Part shown: positions 53,747 to 64,000 of the stretch, in pieces
How the letters are laid out: the number at the start of each line of letters is the position of its first letter
Position numbering within the stretch: the stretch's first letter is position 1
NCBI RefSeq assembly: GCF_910589235.1
Contig: NC_060972.1
Coordinates: 2,825,899 to 2,889,898 of the forward strand
Length of the DNA stretch: 64,000 nucleotides
Source: Vespa crabro
Taxonomy: Eukaryota; Arthropoda; Insecta; Hymenoptera; Vespidae
Direction: 5' to 3'
Notes under the pieces: generated by a model
Databases searched by the model: none
Seen by the model: only the letters and a program-made list of their open reading frames with translations
What the model was told of the DNA's origin: nothing
Program-made: the position numbers and the translations under genes

Positions 53747-53813
53747 TAATAATCAAATATATATTCTCTAATCATATTTTTAACGTTTTCTATATATGAT
53801 ACATTATTATAGA
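52420..53813. other. Intergenic gap between eIF4A and the membrane-protein gene
   Basis: Poly-T/pyrimidine tracts occur at 52640-52690 and 52790-52830; the rest is AT-rich with AT/GT repeats at 53512-53565 and 53710-53740. A GC-richer patch at 52505-52605 faces the eIF4A promoter. No gene is seen. Confidence 0.5.
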
Positions 53814-53819
53814 TTTATT
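53814..53819 (-). terminator. Candidate polyadenylation signal of the membrane-protein gene
   Basis: AATAAA on the minus strand, about 130 bases after the stop at 53950. Such hexamers are common in AT-rich DNA. Confidence 0.3.
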
Positions 53820-53949
53820 TTCAGTCAACAATATCTTATATATAATATCTAAATCATAAAATATATAATCTATATAATATAATCTATGATCATCTCCATT
53901 TTCAAATTAAATATATATATATATAACTGTAATGCATTTTTATAAATCT

Positions 53950-55656
53950 TTACATAAATGCACAACCGAGTATAAAGAATAATACTGCGATTGGAAAAAT
54001 AACATACACACCCATTCGTGGGTGACAAACTGATATTAATAAACTAATCTCATCTGGATCAAGATCTATACCATCTTTAGTTGGTATTTCCACGATTACT
54101 CTATCAGGTGACATTAGATCTAATGAAAACGAGCACTCTGTTTGATTTATACAAGACTTAGTAACATTTTCATATTGAAAAGTTGGTTTATAGATATCAA
54201 ATAGTGCATGTATATCGTTTGAAACAAAATCATTATCACTATAAAAAATATAATAATAATATCCATCCTCTACAACATCATGTTTCGTTTCCATATGTTT
54301 TCCATTAACTAAATAATCAACATTAATACATTTATCAGAAGGTTCAAATTCTTTTGTCAAAAGAATTGATCCTTCATAACAATTAAATAAACCATTTTCA
54401 AAACTGGATACAGATGATGCTTCATCAGAATTAATTGTATTTTTATCAGCATTTCCACCATGCTTGATACCTTGATCAAGTAATGAAGGTGGTTTCATAA
54501 GTTCTTGATTTCTCTTTACTCTAACATTAACTAACTTATTTTCTAATTTTTCATCTAAATCATTTTCTAGACTGTCATTATCATCATGTTCCATATTTAA
54601 TTCCATTTTCAGCCTTTCAATTACATTTTTATGATTTACCATTTGTTTTTGATTATTAATATTCATTTTTGAATCTTTCCTTCTTATACTTTCACTTTCC
54701 TCCTGTATAATAGTTGATTTCCTTTTTAATTCTTTTTCTTCTTTCAACTTTCTCACTTGTTCATTAAATGTTTTATTAAACCATCGTTTAGATCTAATTT
54801 TTTCAATAAATTCATGATCCTCCGTTTCTTCCAACGTTACAGGTACTTCCATTGTATCATTTTGAGTTTCTTTCATATTATTAACTAAAAAATTATTCAA
54901 ATGCATAGATTTATTTATAGCTGCCAAAAATTTCTCCCGATTAATGTCATTGAGATTATCTATCGTTTGTTCATTGTATGTATCATTAGAACTTTGTTTT
55001 GTATTATCTTTTTTTATAGGATCGTTAATTTCCTGATTCATGTCTTCAACAGAATTGATTTCTTTCATATGCGTTTCGAATGTAATTTTAACTTGATCCG
55101 CATCTGGTAGGAACATATCCGTTATACGTTCTTTGTTTTCATTTTGCTCCAATATCTCACAAGTACGTAAATTACGTTCACCTTTAACAACTAAAATAGA
55201 AGCTCCTTGGAACCTAAATAACGATAATATTTTGTATGAGAATAACCATAATATATCTCATTATGAATATTGTTTAAATATCATCAAAATTTATTATAGT
55301 TCTAATTATATATTTACCTTGAGCATACAGAAAGTAGTACTGTAGCACCTTTGAGCAGATAAAATCCCCAATATTCGAATGTATCATCTGGTAAATTCAT
55401 ACTCTTCTTTAAACGTATATGTTTTTTATATGTTGCTATTTCAGGTCTATGTGACATTTGGAACGCATTAAATGTTGCATTCATTTGTAAAGTATGTTCC
55501 TAATAACAATACAAAAGGAATATAAAATTAAGGGTATACTTTGTTTATTAACAAAAAGAAGAAAAAAAAAAAAACAGAAAAGAAAAAAACAGAAAAGAAA
55601 AAAAAAGAAAAAGAAAATTAATTTCATCAAAGTATATTAACGTGCTAGGATATATA

Positions 55657-55714
<58 letters not shown>

Positions 55715-55976
55715 TGTTACAGATATAATACAAAGGGTTTCATAAAGTACATGCAAAAGAAAAATATAAAAGTCCGAATCTTAGATGCAACATAGTTCTT
55801 ACAGAACAAAATATTGTTGATATTCCATCATTGACCTCCAAAATATCAGACTCTGTAACAGCGTATGCTACATTAGCATAAAAACTGTGTCGCAGATAGA
55901 GAGGGATTAGAATAAGCATCGATGGTAGTACGGTTGTCAGTGTACAAAAAACTAATACTCTTTTGATACCATGCAT
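53950..55976 (-). CDS. Two-transmembrane protein with APD1-4-like lumenal domains
   Basis: Coding exons are 55976-55803, 55499-55318 and 55213-53950, phases 0 and 2, giving 539 residues; the first coding exon begins at an acceptor (TTTGTAG) ending at 55990, so an untranslated exon lies upstream. Residues 7-29 form an N-terminal membrane segment (VLVFCTLTTVLPSMLILIPLYL) and the last 20 residues form a second (GVYVIFPIAVLFFILGCAFM), leaving almost no tail. YWGFYLLKGATVLLSVCSR (101-119) and, near the C-terminus, GYYYYIFYSDND plus paired cysteines resemble the N and middle domains of the plant APD1-4 E3 ligase family (DUF4792/DUF4793), recalled and not searched. A charged, Lys/Glu-rich, probably coiled or disordered linker occupies about 140-380. 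The RING finger of the plant proteins is absent. Likely an endomembrane or surface glycoprotein; function unknown. Confidence 0.85.
55662..55710. repeat. (AT)n microsatellite
   Basis: AT run in the first coding intron of the membrane-protein gene. Confidence 0.9.
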
Positions 55977-56235
55977 TTTTGTATTGGGCCTACAAATATC
56001 AAAGATACAATTAAACAAAATTAGTATCTAAAGTTGTCATTGTGTTAGAAAAATTCTTTCTATCTTAAAAAGGAAGAAGATAAACGAAAAAGAAAAAAAA
56101 AAGAAAGAAAGAAAGAAAGAAAACCCCGCCCCAAAAAAAAAGAAAAAGAAGAAAAAAGAATTAGACAAATAAATATAAATGTTAATAAATTGTACATATG
56201 CGCAAATACGCTGCATGCACGTGATCGTATCTATG

Positions 56236-56242
56236 TATACAG

Positions 56243-56268
<26 letters not shown>
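56236..56268. repeat. (AC)n microsatellite
   Basis: AC run upstream of the membrane-protein gene. Confidence 0.85.
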
Positions 56269-56274
<6 letters not shown>

Positions 56275-57142
56275 GTGTATTTATGTTATTACAATATAAT
56301 TTACACATGTAAACGCATATGTACATAAACATAAAGTGACATTTATATATATATATATATACACATATATATATATATGTATATATATAAATATATATAT
56401 ATATGTACATTTAGTAAATTTATAACACACTACCGTATTTATTAACACAAATTTGTAATTGGAAGAAAAAACAGTTTTTTTAATAGTTATTAAAAACGTA
56501 ATGTTATTTGAGAGAGAATTATTTCTTTGTGGAAACATGTGTGCGATGCTTTACACACACAGTAATTGACTGTTGTACGTTAATAGCATGCGCAAGAAAA
56601 AGGCACCGATTAATGACTGCGAATGTTTGTAAATGTAAACAATATATGTACATTCTTTCGAAAACATACTTTTCTTCTTATATAGCTACAGTGACTGGTA
56701 AATTCTCCTTCCACTCATCATTTTATCACATTTAAAACGTATTATTTCTGAATCGTTATTGGATGACATCTTATCTCTCCGTGTCATGATATTGACTAAA
56801 AAAATATTTAAGCAATTGACCATATATGCATTTCACTTATCTCTTCTTCTCTATGCATTGAATGTGCATTATAAAGAGATGACCTTGCTTGATGCTTTCT
56901 AAATCTGTACATTTATAAGAGTGTATAATATTCATATTAGTATAGAGTTAAAAATATTTTATTTTTCTTTTTTAATATTATTAAGTATTTATATATTATC
57001 TATAAAAATTCTCACTCTTTTTCTCTCTCTTTATAAATATATATATATATATATAAACATAATTCAGAAAGTTTTATTATATATACATACGTATAATAAG
57101 ATAGTGTATGAAATTAATCATATAATTAATAGATTTTCTCTT

Positions 57143-57178
<36 letters not shown>

Positions 57179-57329
57179 AATTACGCTGATATAATGTTAA
57201 ACATATTTAAGTTAGCATGTACAATTAAGTAATATTGATATCAATAATTATATTTTATTATTAAGAATTAAAAGATAACAAGCATGCATTTTATTTGCAC
57301 AATTGGTCATGAACTAATCATATAATATG

Positions 57330-57362
57330 TTCGACCGCCATAATTGAGATTTCGACCGCCAT
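57330..57362. repeat. Two copies of TTCGACCGCCAT
   Basis: The exact 12-base word occurs at 57330-57341 and 57351-57362, offset by 21 bases, that is two helical turns. The second copy runs into a CTCF-like motif. Confidence 0.6.
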
Positions 57363-57372
57363 CTAGTAGCAG
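57356..57372 (+). promoter_or_regulatory. CTCF-like motif
   Basis: CCGCCATCTAGTAGCAG matches the reverse complement of the conserved CTCF core (CGCC-MYCT-N-GTGG) except for one base (GTAG for GTGG). It lies about 1.4 kb upstream of the membrane-protein gene. A possible insulator site, from motif only. Confidence 0.35.
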
Positions 57373-57444
57373 AAGATATGAACTAGTTTTAAGAACTTTG
57401 CTTAAGCGATAAACTGCATTCGTATACTACACATATATACACAG

Positions 57445-57476
<32 letters not shown>

Positions 57477-58888
57477 TCTAAATTATTTGAAATCTTTTAA
57501 CGCTAGATGACACTAGAAGACATAATGATAGATCAGTTTTGGTATCACATGTATATATATATATATATATAAAAAATATTCTTTATTAATATATACGTAT
57601 ATAATAATTATTTATATATAAATTTATAAAGGTTCTTTTATTTATTATATGTATTATTAAATCATTGTATTAGATGAATCGATAAAATTCAATTAACAAA
57701 ATTTCATGAATTATTTTATACATATATTTGATTTTAAACAATATTTGTATTAAACATTAATATAATTGAAATGTATTACAAAAGTTCGAAATGAAAATAT
57801 AAAATTTCCTAATATTCTGATAAAATGAATGTGGCAGATGCGATAGATCAAAGAATAAAATTCTTTTATCGATAGAAGATATAAAGATCCATCGATCCTT
57901 CCTAGGACTGCTTTAAATATCGCGTGCCGTAGAATAAATTGTCCAGAAATTTTAAAGCCATGCTGCGTGGGATTAGACGATACAATAGGCTACCCAGTTA
58001 CAAATCACCAGGTACCAGTTACCAGTTATATCGCCTCTGTCACTTAACTTATGGTTTAAAGCTCAGCCATAAAACGTCACAAAAGGATATTTAAGAATAT
58101 CAAATTATTTTTACTTATGAAATCGATTTATCGATGATATTTATTACAACTTCATTTTCTCGATAAATACACGTTGCATAAAGATCATGTATTTGTCTTT
58201 TTTTTTTCTTTTTGTTTTTTTTTACAGTATACATATATACCTTGAAATGTAAGTATTTACGAGGATCGATTAAAACGATCTATGTAATTATATCGAGTAT
58301 TAATTATACGAAATTTTCAACAATGATAAAATTATTTCAAACTCATAAAACTAACTTAAAGTTAAATACTTTATATTTTATAATTATATAACTTTTTATT
58401 GATATTAAGAATGAACAAAGTACTGACAAATATGTCGCATATAAATGTAGATATGACATATATGTTAACGACAACAATCGAATTTTCGAGCTTTTTTTTT
58501 ACTTTACGAGTGATTTCGTATGAAAAAAAGGAGAAAGGAAAATGCTTTTTTCTTTCCTCTTTCTTTCTTCTTTTGAAATAAAAAGAAAAGGAAAGAGAGA
58601 GGAAAAAAAGAAAAGAGAAAAAAGAAAAGCTATATTATAAAAGTAAAGAAAACGTGACACACAGAAAGCGTGAATTTTATAAACCGACCGCTAGAGTGGA
58701 TTTGTAAGCGCGTGTAAGAAGTAGCATTAGTGTTGAAAATTTTCTGTGAAATCACGTATTCGATTCCGCGGACAAACGGGAGCAGGTCGGGTCCGATGGG
58801 GTATTAAAGGCTCTAAAAAAAAGTGTAGGAGGAGAGGAGGGCAAGAAGGAGAGGGCGGAAGAGGTCGAAGGAGACAACAAGGAGAAGA

Positions 58889-58924
<36 letters not shown>

Positions 58925-59006
58925 GATCCCAGTGAACATAAATGTACCGTAGCCCCATACATCACGAGCAGTCTTCCTTTACCTCCTCTTTTCAGGAAGC
59001 AATACA

Positions 59007-59122
59007 ATGCTGCTACTACTGCTCTCCACCATTATAGAAGGTGATCCGAGCGTGTGCTTCAATGCATTGGTGCATTGGACACGAACTTGCTATTGTGTCG
59101 GTGATTTCGAAACGAGAGAGAA

Positions 59123-59129
<7 letters not shown>
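59007..59129 (+). other. Small open frame with hydrophobic start (40 codons), doubtful
   Basis: ATG at 59007 opens MLLLLLSTIIEG and runs to TGA at 59129 just inside a GA repeat. The hydrophobic start and four Cys are suggestive of a secreted peptide or a signal-peptide exon (a donor-like GAAG|GTGATC follows codon 11). No relatives are recognised. Confidence 0.15.

Positions 59130-59156
<27 letters not shown>
59122..59156. repeat. (GA)n microsatellite
   Basis: GA run; a CT run lies at 58892-58921. Confidence 0.9.
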
Positions 59157-59159
<3 letters not shown>

Positions 59160-59340
59160 AGAAAAGGAAAAATCGTCGTTTTAACGAAAGGAATCTTTTA
59201 CCGAGGTCTTCATTAGAAGAACCTATCGTATGTGTAAAATATTATTTTTTTGCTGCGTGTTGTTACTCTTGATAAAGAAAGATAGAGATAAAGAAGGATA
59301 CTAATTGATTTTTTTTCATTTCTCTTTATGTTTGTCTCTT

Positions 59341-59377
<37 letters not shown>

Positions 59378-59496
59378 CACACGCGTCTATCCGAGATTGT
59401 GACTACGATGTTTCACTTTGACGGGTATATTTGTCACGTGGAAAGTTATTTCGTTAGATAGGTATTTTCGTTAGATATAATATATTAGGTATCGCA

Positions 59497-60004
59497 GTCA
59501 AGGATGAAAAATTCGATTTACCATGGTAACCCAAAATTTTTCAATGCTGAAAGGTCAGAAATTATCCATGCCGACAAATATTATTTTCACGCATCTTTCG
59601 TATCGCATACCGAGAAGAATTTCAACTGAACCGTTCGAGATTTCCCGTGATATTTTACTATTTCGATTAGGATGTTGTCCCTCTTGAAAAAAAGATAAGG
59701 AGTATTGTAATATACAATGAATGATGCGATTTATCATGGTATATAAAGAAAAGATCCTTCTAATCGTTTGAATGGAATAAGGATATTTTTTCCAAGACGA
59801 CAAATATAGATTATATTCTTTGATCTTTACGGTACAGTTTATCGAGATTAAAAGAGATTCTCAATGATATTTAATTTTACATTATAAATTTCCTAGTCAT
59901 TAATTTACTTTTAACTTTATTATTATTATTATTATATTAATTACTTTTAATTTTACATTAAAAGTTTCGTTGTCAAGGATGAAAAATTCGATTTACCATG
60001 GTAA
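59497..60004. repeat. Exact 33-bp direct repeat, copies 475 bp apart
   Basis: Copies lie at 59497-59529 and 59972-60004. Both end in the palindrome TTACCATGGTAA. The intervening DNA is AT-rich and shows no gene. Confidence 0.75.
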
Positions 60005-60142
60005 AAGAAAAATGAAAAATCTCGAGAAAAAAGGAAAAGAGAAAGAAATAGAATATTCTTGAGAGAAAAAAAAGGAGAGAAAAGAAAAAAAATAGAATTT
60101 TTCAATTGTCGAAATCATCGATAATTTTTTCAAAATTAACAA

Positions 60143-60143
60143 A

Positions 60144-60184
<41 letters not shown>
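60143..60184. repeat. (TTA)n microsatellite
   Basis: Trinucleotide run. Confidence 0.9.
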
Positions 60185-60186
<2 letters not shown>

Positions 60187-60893
60187 ATTTTCTCGTTTTT
60201 TCCTTTAGCATACAGATATATAGAGACGAATATATAGGAGAGTACGTTCGTTTATCCATTTTTTTGGCGTAATTTAAGATCGAATCGGTTGGAAAACTTG
60301 GGATAAATTTTTTTTCCTTTCTCTTTTCTTTCCTTCTTCCTTTCTTTTTTTTTTTTTTTTCTTGTAGGCGTAACGCTTCTTTCGACGCCTCTCTCTCCCT
60401 TTCTTTCTTTCTTTCTTTTTTTTTTTTTCTTTATTATCAATTCTCCTCGTTTCCCTTTTTCCAATTTTCACGGTGGATTGCGGATTGTGGATCGTGTCCG
60501 ATGTATTTATCCTTTAAGGACACGACGTACATTGGTACGTTTAATTCTTGCGGTTTAATATAATTTCTCTTAGAACGTTATCATCGTTGTTGTTGCCATC
60601 TTCTTCTGGCAACTTGTTCGTATTTCTTTTTCTTTAAGGTTGTCGACCGACGCCACTCTTCCCTTTCCTCCCTCCTCCTCTCCCTCACTTCCAGCTTACC
60701 ACCCTACTTCCCATTCCCTTCCCTCATTCCATCCCTCACCTCCCCTTTTAAATCTTCTACCATTAAGGTTTCCTCTCTTCTCGCGCGTAAGCGACGAGCG
60801 ACGTAATTAGCACCAGTTCAATCCTTTGTGTTATTCACGGAGCGTCGAGAACAAGATGATTACCGGCTCTCTCTCTCTCTCTCTTTTTCTCTC

Positions 60894-60924
<31 letters not shown>

Positions 60925-61885
60925 CTTTCTTTCTTTCTCTTTCTCGCGCTCTCTATGGGGCCTTTGCCAGGCGTTGCCAGCCTGTTCGAAAATGAAAAAT
61001 CGTGCCAACCCACCCCTCCCGTTTCTTTGGGTATCTGCCTTTTGTCCTTTGAGAAGACCGAACTCGCTCAGACCTAGGCCCCCTACGAACGCGTTTCTTC
61101 TTTCTATAGTAAAATATATCGTTCCTTGTTATTTCCACTTTCTACGAGAAGAATTTAACTAGAATTTGAAAAGGTGATATATATATATATATATATATTC
61201 TTTATATTCTTTCTTGATGAATTAGTAACGTCGTATATTAAAAATATATCTATAGATAGGTATATACTTCAGATAGGATGTGTTCACATAAGTTTGATCT
61301 ATTTAATGTATTATTATGATATATCTATATAATTTCATTTTTGTATATATCTATAATATAACGTGTAAAGTTTTGCAGGAAGAAAAGTTTCTATGGAAAT
61401 TAACGGTGTTATTAATAAGTTGGCTTGATTGAGACAACTCATCCAATCTTCGATCTCTATCGATCGGCAGATTCGATCATTCTCTCATGTAATAATCATC
61501 GTTCGTTCGGGATAGAAACGGTCAGGTTACGGGACGTGCAAAAGGTGCACCGTGGAAGGCGAGAAGAAGGAAAGAAGTATCAACTTAGCTTTTTCTCGTC
61601 GTCTTTTGCTACGTTAGGGAACTGCAGGTAGAGCAAACACGGAACAAAGGGAGCCTTCCGAGTGACTTGCGAAATTCTGTCTCTTCTCTTCGGAGCTTCT
61701 TACTCGTTCTCTTCTGATGCCGTTCAGAGTGCACCACCATGGTGCTCATAAAAGCCGCGACAAGGAGAGGGCCCCTTTACCATGGAAAAACTCGATCGGA
61801 ATCGGACTTGCTCTGCGGCTTCTCTGATTCGCCATGAAGTCGACAAGAAGTCGAGTAAGATGCCTTGTGCTACCGTCTTACTCTC

Positions 61886-61934
<49 letters not shown>
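61886..61934. repeat. (CT)n microsatellite
   Basis: CT run directly after the GC-richer island 61490-61880. Confidence 0.9.
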
Positions 61935-61937
<3 letters not shown>

Positions 61938-62841
61938 CTATCTATTTATTTCTCTCTTTCTTTCGTCTCTTATTCTTATTTAACAACTTTCAATTTACTT
62001 TTCGATCAATATATTTTTTCATTTTTTTTTTTAAATTTTTCTAATTGTACTTTACATGATTTTTATAAAACATAGTTATGTATTTAAATGTGTATCAAAA
62101 TGAAATTTTTAATATTGAATAGGTTTTTCGATTTATATTACTTTTCTTTTAAAAAATTTTATATCGTTTTTGACGTCCTTTCTTTTTTGGCAAAATTCAT
62201 TTGTCGGACTTTGAATTTACTTCTAATATTTTTTTTGTTTTTTGTTTTTTTCTCCATAAAATAGAACGTTTCAATTGGTAAAAGGAATTTTCAATACTTA
62301 AAAAGGTCTTTAAGTTTGAAGTATGTAAAAAAATAGATTTTTATATTCCTTCCTTTCTTCTCTTTTTTTTTTTTTTTCTTTTAATTTATATCAATTTATA
62401 TATCTTCTATATAATAAAATCTTCTATATAATAATTATCATATTCTTTTTGTTTCTATTTCAAACCTTTTTCTATAGGAAATAATTATATATATATATAT
62501 AAATATATATTATTCTCTTCTACATTTTTATTTCCTATATTACTTATTTCAAATCTTTTATCAGATATATAACTAATAAATAGATAATATCTGGCGAATA
62601 AGATCGAAAAATCGATATTATATAATAGAATATTGACATAATAATACAAATAATACAAAGTATCGTTGAATTTGTCAAGAGAAAAATTTTATCGTTCGAT
62701 CTCATTTTCAGGCTCGTTATCGAATCTTTACACCTTGCTTCTCCGTTTCGTTCTGGTTCCTTCATAGCGTATAACGTGTAGATCCGTTTTTAAAGATGGG
62801 ATAAGGAGTGGGTCGGGAGGGGGCGAGAGGGGTTTTGGTTC

Positions 62842-62864
62842 AGTTCGGTTCGGTTCGGTTTTGG
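62842..62864. repeat. (GGTTC)n pentanucleotide repeat
   Basis: Four units of GGTTC in a locally GC-rich stretch. Confidence 0.75.
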
Positions 62865-63514
62865 TTGCACTGTGAAAATAGTTTTTCAGCTTTGAAAATA
62901 GGAAACAAGTGGGAGTGAGCAAGGGCGGGGTGTGAACGAGGATGGTAAAAGAAAAAAAAGGGAGGATGGAGAAGGAGAAAGAGAAAGAGGAAGGAGAAGA
63001 GGAAGGGGAAAGGGAAGTTTTGGAGAAAGCATGGAGTAGATCGGTCGAAGATAAAAAAAAAAAGTCAAATGCCGTACGGCGTCAGTAAGGATGTCGTATT
63101 CGAGGAAAAGGTAGGAGGATCAAACCGGAAAGTGTTTCGAGAAGCGTTAGGTAACGTCGTAAATCGTTAATCGTCGGTTTTCGACTACATTTTCCTCTAA
63201 GAATAGAAAGAGAAGATATTCTTGTTTCTTTTTGAAAATGGTCCGTCTACCGACAATCCTGACAGAAACCCCCCGCAGACTTTTACCGTACTAAGAAATA
63301 TGTCATTCCATGGTTTCCACGTTTTCCTTTTGGCAACGTGCCTTACATCTTTTTATAAAAAGTAGCTCATTGGAACAATAGAAACCGTTTAGCTTCTTGG
63401 AGAAGAGAAAGGGAGAGAGAGAGAGAGAGAGGAAAAAAAATGAGGAGGCCAGTTTCACGAGCTTGTAAATCCAACGACCCAAACGACACATTATAGCTTT
63501 ATTACCGACTTTTC

Positions 63515-63573
63515 TATTTCTTTCTCTTTTTTTTTTCTTTTTTTTTTCTTTTTTTTTTCTTTTTTTTTTTTGG
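63515..63573. repeat. Poly-T with regular C interruptions
   Basis: Runs of eight to ten T separated by single C. Confidence 0.85.
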
Positions 63574-63641
63574 TCGAGTACTTGGACACAAAAATGTCGA
63601 AAGTCGCCAGACTGGAGACTTGATGTCAAGATAAATATATA

Positions 63642-63647
<6 letters not shown>

Positions 63648-63677
<30 letters not shown>

Positions 63678-63686
63678 TGTATGTAT
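63648..63686. repeat. (GTAT)n microsatellite
   Basis: About nine GTAT units after an AT run. Confidence 0.9.
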
Positions 63687-63874
63687 ATATTTGTTTAGTA
63701 ATGATCTAAGATCTATCTTATGCAAGAAATATTATTGTCCTTTTATCATCATATAAACGCACAATTTTAATCACATATGATTCTAATGCAAATGAAAATT
63801 CTCGTAGATTATTATAAATAATGAATAATATTATTGTTATTCTTACTTTTTTTCCAATTTCATTGGATATAATT

Positions 63875-63875
<1 letters not shown>

Positions 63876-63911
<36 letters not shown>
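63876..63911. repeat. (ATC)n microsatellite
   Basis: ATC run; it creates a spurious poly-Met frame on the minus strand. Confidence 0.9.
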
Positions 63912-63912
<1 letters not shown>

Positions 63913-64000
63913 AATCATTTGAAATTGTAGTCAATCATATCGATAATTTGTCAACGTCTATCATTATAGATGTTAACGTTTATTATCCTCGAATCGTTAG

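Larger units (their letters stand above)
55990..64000. other. Region without a recognised gene, 56.0-64.0 kb
   Basis: The first part should contain the promoter and 5' untranslated exon of the membrane-protein gene. The rest is AT-rich with microsatellites. Exceptions are GC-richer islands at 57840-58080, 58680-59110, 60480-60800, 60955-61095, 61490-61880 and 62810-63310. They show no clear coding exons. They could be regulatory DNA of a neighbouring gene to the right. Confidence 0.45.

Noticed and set aside
56281..57232. Several frames of 75-103 codons with Tyr/Ile/Phe-rich products
   Set aside because: They follow AT and poly-T repeats and show no coding character.
63718..63918. Frame beginning with a run of Met
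   Set aside because: Translation of the ATC repeat at 63876-63911.

Overview
The window is animal nuclear DNA, most likely from an insect and probably a hymenopteran. Base composition is strongly AT-biased. Long (AT)n, (GA)n/(CT)n, (AAT)n and poly-A/poly-T tracts occur every few hundred bases, genes are split by GT..AG introns, and the protein families fit an arthropod. The order Hymenoptera is inferred from composition and protein character and was not tested by a search. No bacterial, viral or plasmid features, tRNAs, rRNAs or CRISPR arrays were recognised.

Three protein-coding genes are supported, all on the minus strand. (1) About 1-39,180: a giant secreted Thr/Ser-rich modular protein. 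I assembled it from eight exons: a signal-peptide exon at 39,089-39,179, a 57-base exon at 15,294-15,350, a 7.35-kb exon at 5,325-12,677, a 2.4-kb exon at 2,000-4,384 and four short exons running off the left edge. Splice phases agree at every junction (1,1,1,1,0,0,0), giving at least 3,625 residues with no stop codon before the window ends. It carries two kinds of repeated module: five copies of a GT-x-G-x-YA module, and at least ten copies of a TYTYFTT module. Acidic Thr/Glu and basic Arg/Ser blocks lie between or after them, and two furin-like sites are present. (2) 48,225-52,265: eIF4A, the DEAD-box RNA helicase of cap-dependent translation, in seven coding exons and 423 residues. (3) 53,950-55,976: a 539-residue membrane protein with one transmembrane segment at each end and domains resembling the APD1-4 family.

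Layout: 1-15.4 kb holds the body of the giant gene; 15.4-39.1 kb is its 23.7-kb first intron, with scattered GC-richer islands that could be regulatory or structured-RNA elements; 39.1-40.8 kb is its 5' region, with several exon-like segments; 40.8-48.2 kb is repeat-rich intergenic DNA and the eIF4A 3' flank; 48.2-52.3 kb is eIF4A; 52.4-53.8 kb is a gap; 53.9-56.0 kb is the membrane-protein gene; 56-64 kb has no recognised gene but contains a CTCF-like motif, an exact 33-bp direct repeat and several GC-richer islands.

The three genes share no evident pathway: one is extracellular or cuticular in character, one is core translation, and one is an endomembrane or surface protein. The most unusual item is the giant modular secreted protein with its distant signal-peptide exon.
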